A stretch of 28,439 nt of DNA from Lentisphaeria bacterium UBA7640 (GTDB lineage Bacteria > Verrucomicrobiota > Lentisphaeria > Victivallales > Victivallaceae), in the NCBI GenBank assembly GCA_002483765.1, contig DLIO01000092.1, positions 1 through 28,439 of the forward strand, in the 5' to 3' direction. The notes under the pieces were generated by a model. It ran no database searches, had not been told where the DNA came from, and saw only the letters and a list, made by a program, of their open reading frames with translations. A program made the translations under genes and the position numbers. Positions 15,931 through 23,672 of this stretch are shown one piece after another (position 1 is the first letter of the stretch; every line of letters starts with the position of its first letter).

Positions 15931-15963
15931 CCTTTGGAGTTGCCAAAGGCTTGTCACAACTCC
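15931..15963 (-). promoter_or_regulatory. Overlapping, mutually exclusive hairpins in the Gfo/Idh/MocA leader
   Basis: CCTTTGG (15931-15937) pairs with CCAAAGG (15943-15949) over a 5-nt loop. GGAGTTG (15936-15942) pairs with CAACTCC (15957-15963) over 14 nt. The two stems share bases 15936-15942 and part of the second arm region, so they cannot both form. They lie 86-118 nt before the gene start. There is no T-run after either stem, so this is not a plain terminator; it may be an operator dyad or a leader switch. The rest of the 15846-16215 gap holds a candidate promoter for the next gene and nothing else I can name. Confidence 0.4.
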
Positions 15964-16149
15964 GTTAACCTACATTCTTCGTTTTCATATTCAAACACGG
16001 CAAGGAATTCACCGCATTCCATTCTGTTTATAACTCTGCACAGCTTGTCTGGGGAATCAAAGCGGATATGAAATTTTTGTGTTGATCAGTTTTTTATAGT
16101 TTTTATGAATAGAGGAGTAGCTGATTATCTCGTAAAAAATGGTGATATA

Positions 16150-16178
16150 TTGGACAAAACGGGAATGTGATGTAATTT
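16150..16178 (+). promoter_or_regulatory. Candidate promoter for the PHP-tatD-nudC group
   Basis: TTGGAC (16150-16155), 17-bp spacer, TAATTT (16173-16178), 37 nt before the ATG at 16216. A TTGACA at 16187 is better as a -35 but would place the start point after the ATG. Confidence 0.3.
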
Positions 16179-16215
16179 TATTCTTTTGACAATACTTAAA
16201 TATGGGTGATGATTT

Positions 16216-17472
16216 ATGGATATTTGTAAACTTGAAAATGAATTGAATTTTTTTGATTCGCAAGTTCGTCGTGCTGCACTAACACAGCTGAAAACTGCGG
16301 TCGAATCTGGTAAAGTGTTGACTGCTGAGCCGTCAATGAGTCATAATCTCCATTGTCACACTTTCTATTCTTATAACGGCTACAACTATTCGCCGTCATA
16401 TATTGCTTGGTTGGCACTTAAATCTGGCTGGTTTGCGGCTGGGATTATTGATTTTGACGTATTGGACGCTGTTGATGAATTTATGGCTGCTGCAAAACTT
16501 TTGAAAGTTCGTGGCGTCTGTGGCATTGAAACTCGGGCATTTGTTCAAGAATTGGCGGATAAAGAGATTAATTCTCCGGGCGAACCAGGAGTTGCGTATC
16601 ATGTTGGAGTCGGATTTACTACTGCGAATATTCCACAATCACAACGTGCTTTTGCCATGGAAATCAAGGAAAAAGCGGCAACGCGGACTCGGCAGATTGT
16701 TGAACTGGTGAATCCGGTTATGGGTGCGGCGGCATTGGATTTCGATGCGGATGTAATGGGATTGACGCCCGCGGGCAATGTGACTGAACGCCATCTTTGC
16801 CTCGCTTATCGGCTCAAAGCGGAAAAAATACTTCCTGATGTTACTGAACGTAGCGCATTCTGGTGTCAAATTCTTGGTTGTGCTTCTGAACTTCCGTCTG
16901 ATCCAGTCGCATTGGAAGCGCAAATCCGTTCAAAAACCATGAAAAAAGGCGGGCCAGGCTATGTGAAAGCCGATCCAGCGTCATTCCCAGCTTTAGCTGA
17001 CATGAATGATTTTATTCGCGCTTGTGGCGCGTTGCCGACTATTGCGTGGTTGAATGGCGATTCACCCGGCGAAGCTGACCCCGGCGCTCTGTTGGATCTA
17101 CATATCCAGCATGGTGCAGCAATGTTGAATATTATTCCCGAGCGCAATTGGAATTTTTCTGATGCGAAACTCAGAGAAAAACGGATTGGCGAACTGAATC
17201 GAATTATTGCTGCGGCAAAAGAACGCAATATGCCGATTGTCGTCGGCACAGAGATGAATGCCCCGGGCATGAAACTGGTTGACGATTTTGAGTGTGAGGC
17301 GTTGAAACCGCATGCAGAATCCTTTGTTGATGGCGCGGCTATTGCTTGTGCGCACACGGTTTTGCAGGTTTCCAGTCGCGGTTATTTCAGCGATTGGGCG
17401 TGTGCGGAATATCCTAATTTGGTTGATCGCAATAAATTTTACGCGGAATATGGCCGTCGCGCCATTGTTTGA
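16216..17472 (+). CDS. PHP-domain metal-dependent hydrolase
   Basis: The PHP fold binds two or three metals and usually hydrolyses phosphoesters. In this 418-aa protein the first motif is H-N-L-H-C-H-T (43-49), with His46 and His48 as the H-x-H pair. It is followed by G-I-I-D-F-D (76-81), G-I-E-T-R-A (103-108) and near the C-terminus V-V-G-T-E-M-N-A-P-G, which together supply the expected ligands. The standard second-motif D-H is replaced by D-F-D. It is longer than simple PHP phosphoesterases (~280 aa), with an inserted central region (~150-270). Substrate unknown. tatD starts 6 nt after its stop and nudC overlaps tatD, so the three are an operon. The ribosome site is weak (GGGTGATG). Confidence 0.75.
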   Translation: MDICKLENELNFFDSQVRRAALTQLKTAVESGKVLTAEPSMSHNLHCHTFYSYNGYNYSPSYIAWLALKSGWFAAGIIDFDVLDAVDEFMAAAKLLKVRGVCGIETRAFVQELADKEINSPGEPGVAYHVGVGFTTANIPQSQRAFAMEIKEKAATRTRQIVELVNPVMGAAALDFDADVMGLTPAGNVTERHLCLAYRLKAEKILPDVTERSAFWCQILGCASELPSDPVALEAQIRSKTMKKGGPGYVKADPASFPALADMNDFIRACGALPTIAWLNGDSPGEADPGALLDLHIQHGAAMLNIIPERNWNFSDAKLREKRIGELNRIIAAAKERNMPIVVGTEMNAPGMKLVDDFECEALKPHAESFVDGAAIACAHTVLQVSSRGYFSDWACAEYPNLVDRNKFYAEYGRRAIV

Positions 17473-17478
17473 GATTCT

Positions 17479-18264
17479 ATGGAACTATTTGATACACATT
17501 TTCATTACAGTGCGGAATTGCCGCCACAGGAATATCGCGATTTAGTGCCAGCACCGGAGGTTCGGTTTCTCTTGGCAGTCGGCGGTGACCTCGAGGGTTC
17601 CAGAAACGCTCGGAAATTCGCCGAAACCATTGAGGATTCGTGGTTTGCCGCTGGAGTTCACCCGCATTCGGCGGGAACGTGTCCGCTTGATTTAGCGGCT
17701 TTCGCCGAATTTACAGAACATCCAAAATTCGCGGCGGTCGGAGAACTTGGCTTGGATTTTTATTACGATAACTCGGAGCGTTCAAAGCAATTCAAGATCT
17801 TGGAACTGTTTTTAGAGCAGGCTTTGGAATGGCAACGCCCAGCGATTATTCATCTGCGCGATAAAGATGATGTTTTTACCGCGTACGACGAAGGCTGGCG
17901 GATATTGCGCGAATTTGCTGACTCTGGTGGGGGTGGCGCGGTACATTGCTTTGGCGGCTCGCCAAAATGGGCGGAAAAATTCCTTGAGATCGGATTCTAT
18001 TTGGGAGTTACCGGCATCGTGACGTTTCCGCGCGCGCATAATATTCGCGAAACGCTCAGTGTTATTCCGGTTGAACGATTGTTGCTGGAAACAGATGCGC
18101 CTTATTTGGCGCCAGTGCCATTCAGGGGAAAAACTAATCACCCTGGATATTTGTTACAGATTGCAGAAAAAGTCGCTGCGGAAAAAGGTATAAAGGTTGA
18201 GATGTTGGCAGAAATCACCACCGCAAATGCATTTAAAATGTTGAATTTGGAGCGTCCACAATGA
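17479..18264 (+). CDS. TatD-family metal-dependent hydrolase
   Basis: TatD proteins are two-metal TIM-barrel hydrolases; characterised members act as DNA 3'-5' exonucleases. The 261-aa length is typical. All expected ligands are visible: D-T-H-F-H (5-9, His7 and His9), G-V-H-P-H (59-63), G-E-L-G-L-D (88-93, Glu89), I-H-L-R (124-127, His125), V-H-C-F-G-G (155-160, His156) and E-T-D-A-P-Y-L (204-210, Asp206). The start is 6 nt after the PHP gene and the stop overlaps nudC by 4 nt (ATGA). Which subfamily (TatD, YcfH, YjjV) cannot be said with confidence, so no symbol is given. Confidence 0.88.
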   Translation: MELFDTHFHYSAELPPQEYRDLVPAPEVRFLLAVGGDLEGSRNARKFAETIEDSWFAAGVHPHSAGTCPLDLAAFAEFTEHPKFAAVGELGLDFYYDNSERSKQFKILELFLEQALEWQRPAIIHLRDKDDVFTAYDEGWRILREFADSGGGGAVHCFGGSPKWAEKFLEIGFYLGVTGIVTFPRAHNIRETLSVIPVERLLLETDAPYLAPVPFRGKTNHPGYLLQIAEKVAAEKGIKVEMLAEITTANAFKMLNLERPQ

Positions 18265-19070
18265 AGTTTTTTCCAGAGAAAGCTAGAAAATTAGAACGAA
18301 ATTGCGCTGACGGCTATTGGATAGCGGCCGCTGGACGAACTGTAACAGTGCGTCGCCTTGATGGTTCGCTACCTCAACGTGAAGATTTCGAATGGCTGGA
18401 TAACCCGGAAATTATGTTGGCAGCGCGAGCTGGCGGAAAATGTTTTTATACCGTGGAGATACCTCGCGATTGTGCGCTTCCTGAAAATTTGCATTATGAG
18501 GATTTGCGAGAATGCATTCACCTGTTAGGCAAGGATCGCGGTGCGGCGGTTGCACGCGCGGTGGAACTTGGCTATTGGAATCGCGAACATCGTTTTTGTG
18601 GCGCATGCGGACTTTTGACTGAAATTTGCGATGATAACGGCGCGCGGCGATGTGGGGCATGTCAAATCGAGTTTTTCCCGCGTTTGTCGCCAGCAATTAT
18701 CGTGAGGATTACGCGTGGCAATGAAATTATGTTGGCGCATAATCGCCGTTTCAGTTCTGCACATTACAGTTGTATTGCGGGATTTGTTGAATCAGGCGAA
18801 AATTTTGAAGACTGTGTTCATCGCGAAACCGCTGAAGAGGTGAATATTCGAATAAAAAATATTCGTTATTTTGGTAGCCAAAGCTGGCCGTTTCCGCATT
18901 CACTGATTGCTGGATTCACTGCCGAATACGCGGGTGGAGAACTTAAACCCGATGGCGATGAAATTGATGATGCAAAATGGTTTACTGTTGATCGCCTGCC
19001 GGACATTCCGGCCCCCGGTAGCATTTCGCGTGAATTGATTGATGATTTTGTTTTACGGTTTAAACACTAA
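18261..19070 (+). CDS. nudC: NAD(P)H pyrophosphatase, NudC type
   Basis: NudC hydrolyses NADH to NMNH and AMP (EC 3.6.1.22) and removes NAD caps from RNA. The 269-aa protein has the family order: an N-terminal domain, a zinc ribbon with C-G-A-C (113-116) and C-G-A-C (131-134), a Nudix domain with its box at 174-196, and the NudC signature S-Q-S-W-P-F-P (206-212; usual form S-Q-P-W-P-F-P). In the Nudix box the catalytic R-E-x-x-E-E core is intact (Arg188, Glu189, Glu192, Glu193). The usual Gly near the end is Asn195 and the residue after R-E is Thr. The start overlaps the tatD stop by 4 nt, so it is translationally coupled. A palindromic repeat follows the stop. Confidence 0.9.
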   Translation: MKFFPEKARKLERNCADGYWIAAAGRTVTVRRLDGSLPQREDFEWLDNPEIMLAARAGGKCFYTVEIPRDCALPENLHYEDLRECIHLLGKDRGAAVARAVELGYWNREHRFCGACGLLTEICDDNGARRCGACQIEFFPRLSPAIIVRITRGNEIMLAHNRRFSSAHYSCIAGFVESGENFEDCVHRETAEEVNIRIKNIRYFGSQSWPFPHSLIAGFTAEYAGGELKPDGDEIDDAKWFTVDRLPDIPAPGSISRELIDDFVLRFKH

Positions 19071-19077
19071 AAAATCT

Positions 19078-19116
19078 CTAGAATTCACGCGCGCATAATG
19101 CGCGCGCTAATTCTAG
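19078..19116. repeat. Palindromic repeat, copy 3, extended to 39 bp
   Basis: The 31-bp core (19082-19112) is AATTC-A-CGCGCGC-AT, A, AT-GCGCGCGC-T-AATT. Here the dyad extends outward by CTAG on the left and CTAG on the right, giving CTAGAATT...AATTCTAG at the ends. Two mismatches interrupt the arms. It lies in the 59-bp gap between nudC and the 840-aa gene, both on the plus strand. Confidence 0.9.
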
Positions 19117-19129
19117 GACACGATAAATT

Positions 19130-21652
19130 ATGAATTTTGAAAGAAAAAATATTGAATTAAAAGATTCCACTGGCCAACCAGTGAGTTTTGCATATTACGA
19201 TAGCGGTGGCGGAGGTCAAACATTATTTTGTGTTGGCGGTCTGACCGCATTTCCCGGCTCATGGCGGAAAATTATTGAATTAATGCCTACGGCCCAGTAT
19301 CGTTTTACTGCGCTTGATTTAAAAGGATTTGGTAATTCATCAAAAGTCACTCGCGAAGAGTTGTCGCCACTACATCAAGCTTCGTTCATTGCACAATTTA
19401 TTCTCAAACTTGAGTTAAATAATATTATTTTTATGGCTCATTCTCTTGGAGGCACGGCAGCACTGTTGGCTCTGGATATGCCGGGAATAAGTTCACGTGC
19501 CGATCGTTTGGTATTGATTAACAGCATCAGCGCATACAGTGACCAGCCGTATTTTATCAAGAGGATTTCGGCGTTATCTGACGACAATCCGATTCTGCGT
19601 TTTGAAAATGAATATGTTACTGCTTATCTATTGCTGCGGCAAATGTATTGTCATGAAGGGAATATCAGTAGAAAGATGTTGGATGAACATGCGGAGTTAT
19701 TCCGTCAACCTGGCGCCAGAGAGTGTATGATTGCGGCTGCGCAGCAAACACAAATTATGACACAGGAAGAATTTCAATGTACTTTAAATTCGCTATCAAT
19801 TCCGACTTTGATTATTTGGGGCGCGGAGGACCGTTTGGCACCCAAGGCCAACGCTGAATATTTCCAACGCAATATCGCTGGCTCACGAATTGAATTCATT
19901 CCCGATTGCGGACATCTTCCACATCGTGAAAATCCTGAAGCTGTCGTCGCGCTGATTAAAAAATTTATTATTGAAAGATTTGAAAAAATAGTTATTGAAA
20001 AACCGAAAGAAACTAAAAAAGTAGAGCCTCAGCTAGCCGCTACCCCGCCTGCAAATTACGGTCTTTCAATGCGCAATCTGATTGACCGTTGGAGTGTTAC
20101 TGCGATCATGATTTTTATCTTCGTGAAAATTCTACAACTTTTGAAGAAAATGGGCTTACGAGCGGAGGAGAATGGCTGGCGCAAAGCAACTGGGATTTTT
20201 ATGCGCAACGAATATTCCAAATTCACTCTTGCGACCTTCAGATTGCGTTATTATGAGGATAATCACGTTCCTTCAGATTTCGGTAGTGCACGTCATCAGT
20301 TGATCGGAAAATTAGCGGATTTTTTGCGTAGCAACAGCAGTTTGCATTGGTCTGTAGAACCAGGGCTTTTCCGTTTGAAACGGCGCAAGGCCTATTTTAG
20401 TGATATTGTCGAGGCGTTCTGGGAAAAAGATGGGCGCTTAGAACGATTGGAAGCTCATTTGGATAGTAGCCGTAAAATATTTTCTATTCTAACCGAGACG
20501 CATATTCAAAAAGCGCTGAATAAGCTGGTCAAGGTTTACAATCGCAATCTTAACGTAAAACAACTTAAACGGCCAACCGTTTTATCGCGCCGGATGCGGC
20601 GATGGGCTATTCGTGGCGAAAAAGGGATTGGATTTGCCGGACGATTAGAGCTCCGCATGTTAGTTGATCGCCTTTTGACCGCCACTTTTATTCATTGCGA
20701 AGAACTCAGTTCAGATCCAGAACGATTTTTACGACGCCGTTTAGCGACGCCAAATATTAAGACCTATCGGCACCCAGGTTGGGGACTTTTGAATGTTATT
20801 TGTCGTTTTACCCCTGATTACGCTGAAGCCGATTTATGGGTTCAATACCATCACGTGCCGGTTGACGGAATGCCGATGCAAGAACTGTTGCGTAAGCTTA
20901 AAGACGATTGGGGTTCGCACGGCAAATTACTGTACCCTGCGCACGGCAGCCGCGAAGCTAGACCGGAGATGTTCTATTACGGAAACCTGCTGTTTCGCGC
21001 TCGGATTTATGTAAATTTTGAACCAATGCTGGCTATTCGTAAACATATGAATGAGCTTTATGCCAACCAGATGGGCGGGCCTGCGACTATTGCTGGAATG
21101 TTGATTTGGGGTTTGGCTCAGCATCCAGCATTTTCCAAAAGTAAAGTGGTATTTCCAGTTGAACTAGCGACAAAAGCGCAAAAAGAACGTGAATTAAGTT
21201 TGGTATTTATTCGTCCAGGCGAATATATCGACATCGATAATCCAGTTCAAGGGTTCATTAACTTTCAAAAAGATTTCAACTGGCGAACCTGGCGAACGCG
21301 GATGGGGCGCAGTGAAAGCTACGAATTGTTGGAATTATATTCGATGATTCACCCACTATTTTACTATATTGCTCGCTATGTATTTCCAAAGACCACTGGC
21401 GAAATTCTGGGAACGGTCGGAGTTACGGTGATTCGCGATGCAGAGATGTTTATCAGTCCGCTCAGCGATCTTCAGCAGAATGGATTTATGTCTATCGGTA
21501 ATTTAGCCATGCCGACTGTTGACGGTGGCACTTCAGGGATTGTCAGCATCTGCGGCGATCGGAAACAGATCAAGCTTTATATTGAAGCAATCAATCTACT
21601 AGCAGATAATTACCACAGTTTTATTGAGCTTTCAGAAGAAACGAAAAATTAG
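19130..21652 (+). CDS. Alpha/beta hydrolase fused to a CAT-like (HHxxxDG) acyltransferase domain
   Basis: The 840-aa protein has two enzyme-like parts. Residues ~1-285 form an alpha/beta hydrolase: F-M-A-H-S-L-G-G (101-108) with nucleophile Ser105, W-G-A-E-D-R-L (230-236) with Asp234, and D-C-G-H-L-P-H (259-265) with His262; G-G-L-T-A near 36-40 fits the oxyanion loop. A charged linker (~286-310) leads to one hydrophobic, possibly membrane-associated segment (W-S-V-T-A-I-M-I-F-I-F-V, 321-332). Residues ~345-835 contain Q-Y-H-H-V-P-V-D-G (572-580), the HHxxxDG signature of the CoA-dependent acyltransferase superfamily (CAT, E2 acyltransferases, NRPS condensation domains). The C-terminal I-L-G-T-V-G-V-T-V-I-R-D (759-770) resembles the E2/CAT core. 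Substrate unknown; acyl transfer and ester hydrolysis in a lipid pathway is a guess. It converges on glgB with a 4-bp gap. Confidence 0.7.
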   Translation: MNFERKNIELKDSTGQPVSFAYYDSGGGGQTLFCVGGLTAFPGSWRKIIELMPTAQYRFTALDLKGFGNSSKVTREELSPLHQASFIAQFILKLELNNIIFMAHSLGGTAALLALDMPGISSRADRLVLINSISAYSDQPYFIKRISALSDDNPILRFENEYVTAYLLLRQMYCHEGNISRKMLDEHAELFRQPGARECMIAAAQQTQIMTQEEFQCTLNSLSIPTLIIWGAEDRLAPKANAEYFQRNIAGSRIEFIPDCGHLPHRENPEAVVALIKKFIIERFEKIVIEKPKETKKVEPQLAATPPANYGLSMRNLIDRWSVTAIMIFIFVKILQLLKKMGLRAEENGWRKATGIFMRNEYSKFTLATFRLRYYEDNHVPSDFGSARHQLIGKLADFLRSNSSLHWSVEPGLFRLKRRKAYFSDIVEAFWEKDGRLERLEAHLDSSRKIFSILTETHIQKALNKLVKVYNRNLNVKQLKRPTVLSRRMRRWAIRGEKGIGFAGRLELRMLVDRLLTATFIHCEELSSDPERFLRRRLATPNIKTYRHPGWGLLNVICRFTPDYAEADLWVQYHHVPVDGMPMQELLRKLKDDWGSHGKLLYPAHGSREARPEMFYYGNLLFRARIYVNFEPMLAIRKHMNELYANQMGGPATIAGMLIWGLAQHPAFSKSKVVFPVELATKAQKERELSLVFIRPGEYIDIDNPVQGFINFQKDFNWRTWRTRMGRSESYELLELYSMIHPLFYYIARYVFPKTTGEILGTVGVTVIRDAEMFISPLSDLQQNGFMSIGNLAMPTVDGGTSGIVSICGDRKQIKLYIEAINLLADNYHSFIELSEETKN

Positions 21653-21656
21653 GTTA

Positions 21657-23672
21657 CTAATGAATCTCTTTCAGTACAATCGCGGTACGTGATGGGAGAT
21701 AGAAATGTAACCGATGACAGATTGCCGAACCGATTTTATCTGGTAATGTGAAATATTTTTGATTCGCTTCTAGACGATTAAAACCGCCAAATTGGTGGGC
21801 ATCGGAATCTAAAACTAGATGATACTCGCCAGGTAAGACCTCTAACGGATAATCTGCCTGCGATTCAGATGGATGGAAATTAAAGATAAAAATCAAACCG
21901 TTACGCTCAAAAGCCAAGATGTGAGCAAGTTCATCAGCTTTCAAAAATTGTGGCAACATTGAGTAGAGATCATATTGTTTAATCAATGATAGCATGGCAT
22001 GATCAAAGCGTGCTAGAGGTTGGAAGCGCAACTCGGGATCTGAGGATAGCGACCACTGACGGCGCGCATAACGATGTGACCAATCATTACCTTCGCGAGG
22101 AAAATCAATCCATTCTGGATGACCAAATTCGTTTCCCATAAAATTCAGGTAGCCATTTGCGGCAGAGGCGGCGGTCGCTAGTCGTGCCATCTTGTGAATG
22201 GCGATACCGCGATCGACCTGAAGGTTAGAAGAGCCAGCATGCATGGCGTTATACATTGAACCGCCGATTAAACGGAAAATCGAAGTTTGTCCACCGACAA
22301 TGGCTTGATCGTGACATTCGACATAACTTATCGTACATTCGTCTTTGCGCCGATTAGTCAGTTCATGCCACAAACCACCCATGTTCCAAACTTCGTCTGG
22401 TAGATCGAATAATTTAAACCAAAAATCGGTTACTCCCATTGCCAAGCGGTAATCAAAACCAATACCGCCGGATTCCTCCAGTGAACTAGCCAAACCTGGC
22501 ATACCGCTAACGTCTTCCGCTATCGTAATGGCATCAGGATTGACTTCGTGAATGAGTTGGTTGGCCAATGCCAGATAGATCAGCGCATCTTCATCGACTT
22601 GATCATTAAAATAATCATTATATGAGGTAAAAACCGAATTTATGCCATGGTGGTGATATAGCATGCTGGTAACACCATCAAAGCGGAACCCATCGACATG
22701 GTATTCGTCAAGCCAAAAACGACAATTTGAGAGCAAAAAGTGGAGCACTTCGTGCTTATAATAGTCAAAGCATAGCGAGTCCCAGCCAGCATGAAGTCCG
22801 CGTTCGCCTTGATGGAAGTATTGATAAGAAGTCCCATCGAGATTGCCCAGCCCCTCGCGCTGATTTTTAACCGCGTGCGAATGGACTAAATCGATAATTA
22901 TGCGCAGACCTAGACCATGGGCAGTATCAACCAACGACTTGAATTCTTCTGGCGTACCGAAACGTGATGATAATGCAAAATAACCTGCAACATGATAGCC
23001 GAAAGAACCGTAATAAGGGTGTTCCAGCACTGCCATCAATTGAACCGTATTATAACCAGATGCAGCAATGCGCGGCAGGATGTCGCGTTCAAACTCGACA
23101 AATGTCCCGACGCGTTCATCTTCAGTGGCCATGCCGACGTGTGCCTCATAAATCAGCAATTCATGCGTTTTTACTGGAGTGCGATTTTTGAATATGAACG
23201 GCGTTTTGGGTTGCCATACTTGCGCACAGAATAATTTGGTGTGTTCGTCCTGAACTACGCGACGCGCATATGCCGGAATCCTGATGCCACCGCCCCCTTC
23301 CCAAAACACCTGCATCGCGTAGAGCATATTGTGAGCAAGCGTATCCTTCGGTAATGTGATTTCCCAAATTCCTCTAGGATTAAGGAGCGTCAATTCAAAT
23401 TCGCTACGAATTTCCCAGTCAGAAAAATCGCCGATTAAAAAAATCGCGGACGCGTTCGGTGCCCATTCTCGAAAAACCCATTGGTCATCGCGAAAGTGCA
23501 ACCCGAAATATTCGTGACCAGATGCGAAATCTTTCAGATTACTTCCGGCAGTCAAGCGGTTTTCTGTAGCCAAAATCATCGCAGAACGACGGCAGAGGTG
23601 TTCTAGGTAAGTGTCCAGTAACGCATCACCGCTCAATGGCTTGCGCCTGTTTTGTGGTCTCATTGAATTCAT
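21657..23672 (-). CDS. glgB: 1,4-alpha-glucan branching enzyme, eukaryote-like type
   Basis: GlgB cuts alpha-1,4 chains and rejoins them as alpha-1,6 branches in glycogen (EC 2.4.1.18). The 671-aa protein has an N-terminal CBM48 (~52-145, F-R-E-W-A-P-N-A and G-D-F-S-D-W) and a GH13 barrel. Its catalytic residues are Asp332 (D-G-F-R-F-D-G-V-T-S-M), Glu386 (I-A-E-D-V-S-G-M-P) and Asp455 (E-C-H-D-Q-A); an all-beta C-terminal domain follows. Phrases such as A-H-V-G-M-A-T-E-D-E-R-V-G-T and G-N-E-F-G-H-P-E-W-I-D-F-P match eukaryotic and plant branching enzymes (GH13_8) rather than the usual bacterial GlgB (GH13_9). The start overlaps the glgA stop by 4 nt. A second ATG lies three codons in. Confidence 0.93.
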   Translation of the reverse strand: MNSMRPQNRRKPLSGDALLDTYLEHLCRRSAMILATENRLTAGSNLKDFASGHEYFGLHFRDDQWVFREWAPNASAIFLIGDFSDWEIRSEFELTLLNPRGIWEITLPKDTLAHNMLYAMQVFWEGGGGIRIPAYARRVVQDEHTKLFCAQVWQPKTPFIFKNRTPVKTHELLIYEAHVGMATEDERVGTFVEFERDILPRIAASGYNTVQLMAVLEHPYYGSFGYHVAGYFALSSRFGTPEEFKSLVDTAHGLGLRIIIDLVHSHAVKNQREGLGNLDGTSYQYFHQGERGLHAGWDSLCFDYYKHEVLHFLLSNCRFWLDEYHVDGFRFDGVTSMLYHHHGINSVFTSYNDYFNDQVDEDALIYLALANQLIHEVNPDAITIAEDVSGMPGLASSLEESGGIGFDYRLAMGVTDFWFKLFDLPDEVWNMGGLWHELTNRRKDECTISYVECHDQAIVGGQTSIFRLIGGSMYNAMHAGSSNLQVDRGIAIHKMARLATAASAANGYLNFMGNEFGHPEWIDFPREGNDWSHRYARRQWSLSSDPELRFQPLARFDHAMLSLIKQYDLYSMLPQFLKADELAHILAFERNGLIFIFNFHPSESQADYPLEVLPGEYHLVLDSDAHQFGGFNRLEANQKYFTLPDKIGSAICHRLHFYLPSRTAIVLKEIH

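Noticed and set aside
16187..16192. Perfect TTGACA as a -35 box
   Set aside because: With normal spacing its -10 would fall at the PHP gene's ATG, leaving no room for a ribosome site.
16959..17357. Long minus-strand ORF of 132 codons inside the PHP gene
   Set aside because: The plus-strand frame has clear PHP motifs and operon spacing; the antisense frame follows from codon bias.
18029..18050. CGCGCGCATAAT inside tatD, matching half of the 31-bp palindrome
   Set aside because: It encodes the in-frame P-R-A-H-N-I-R of TatD and the second arm is absent, so it is probably coding coincidence.
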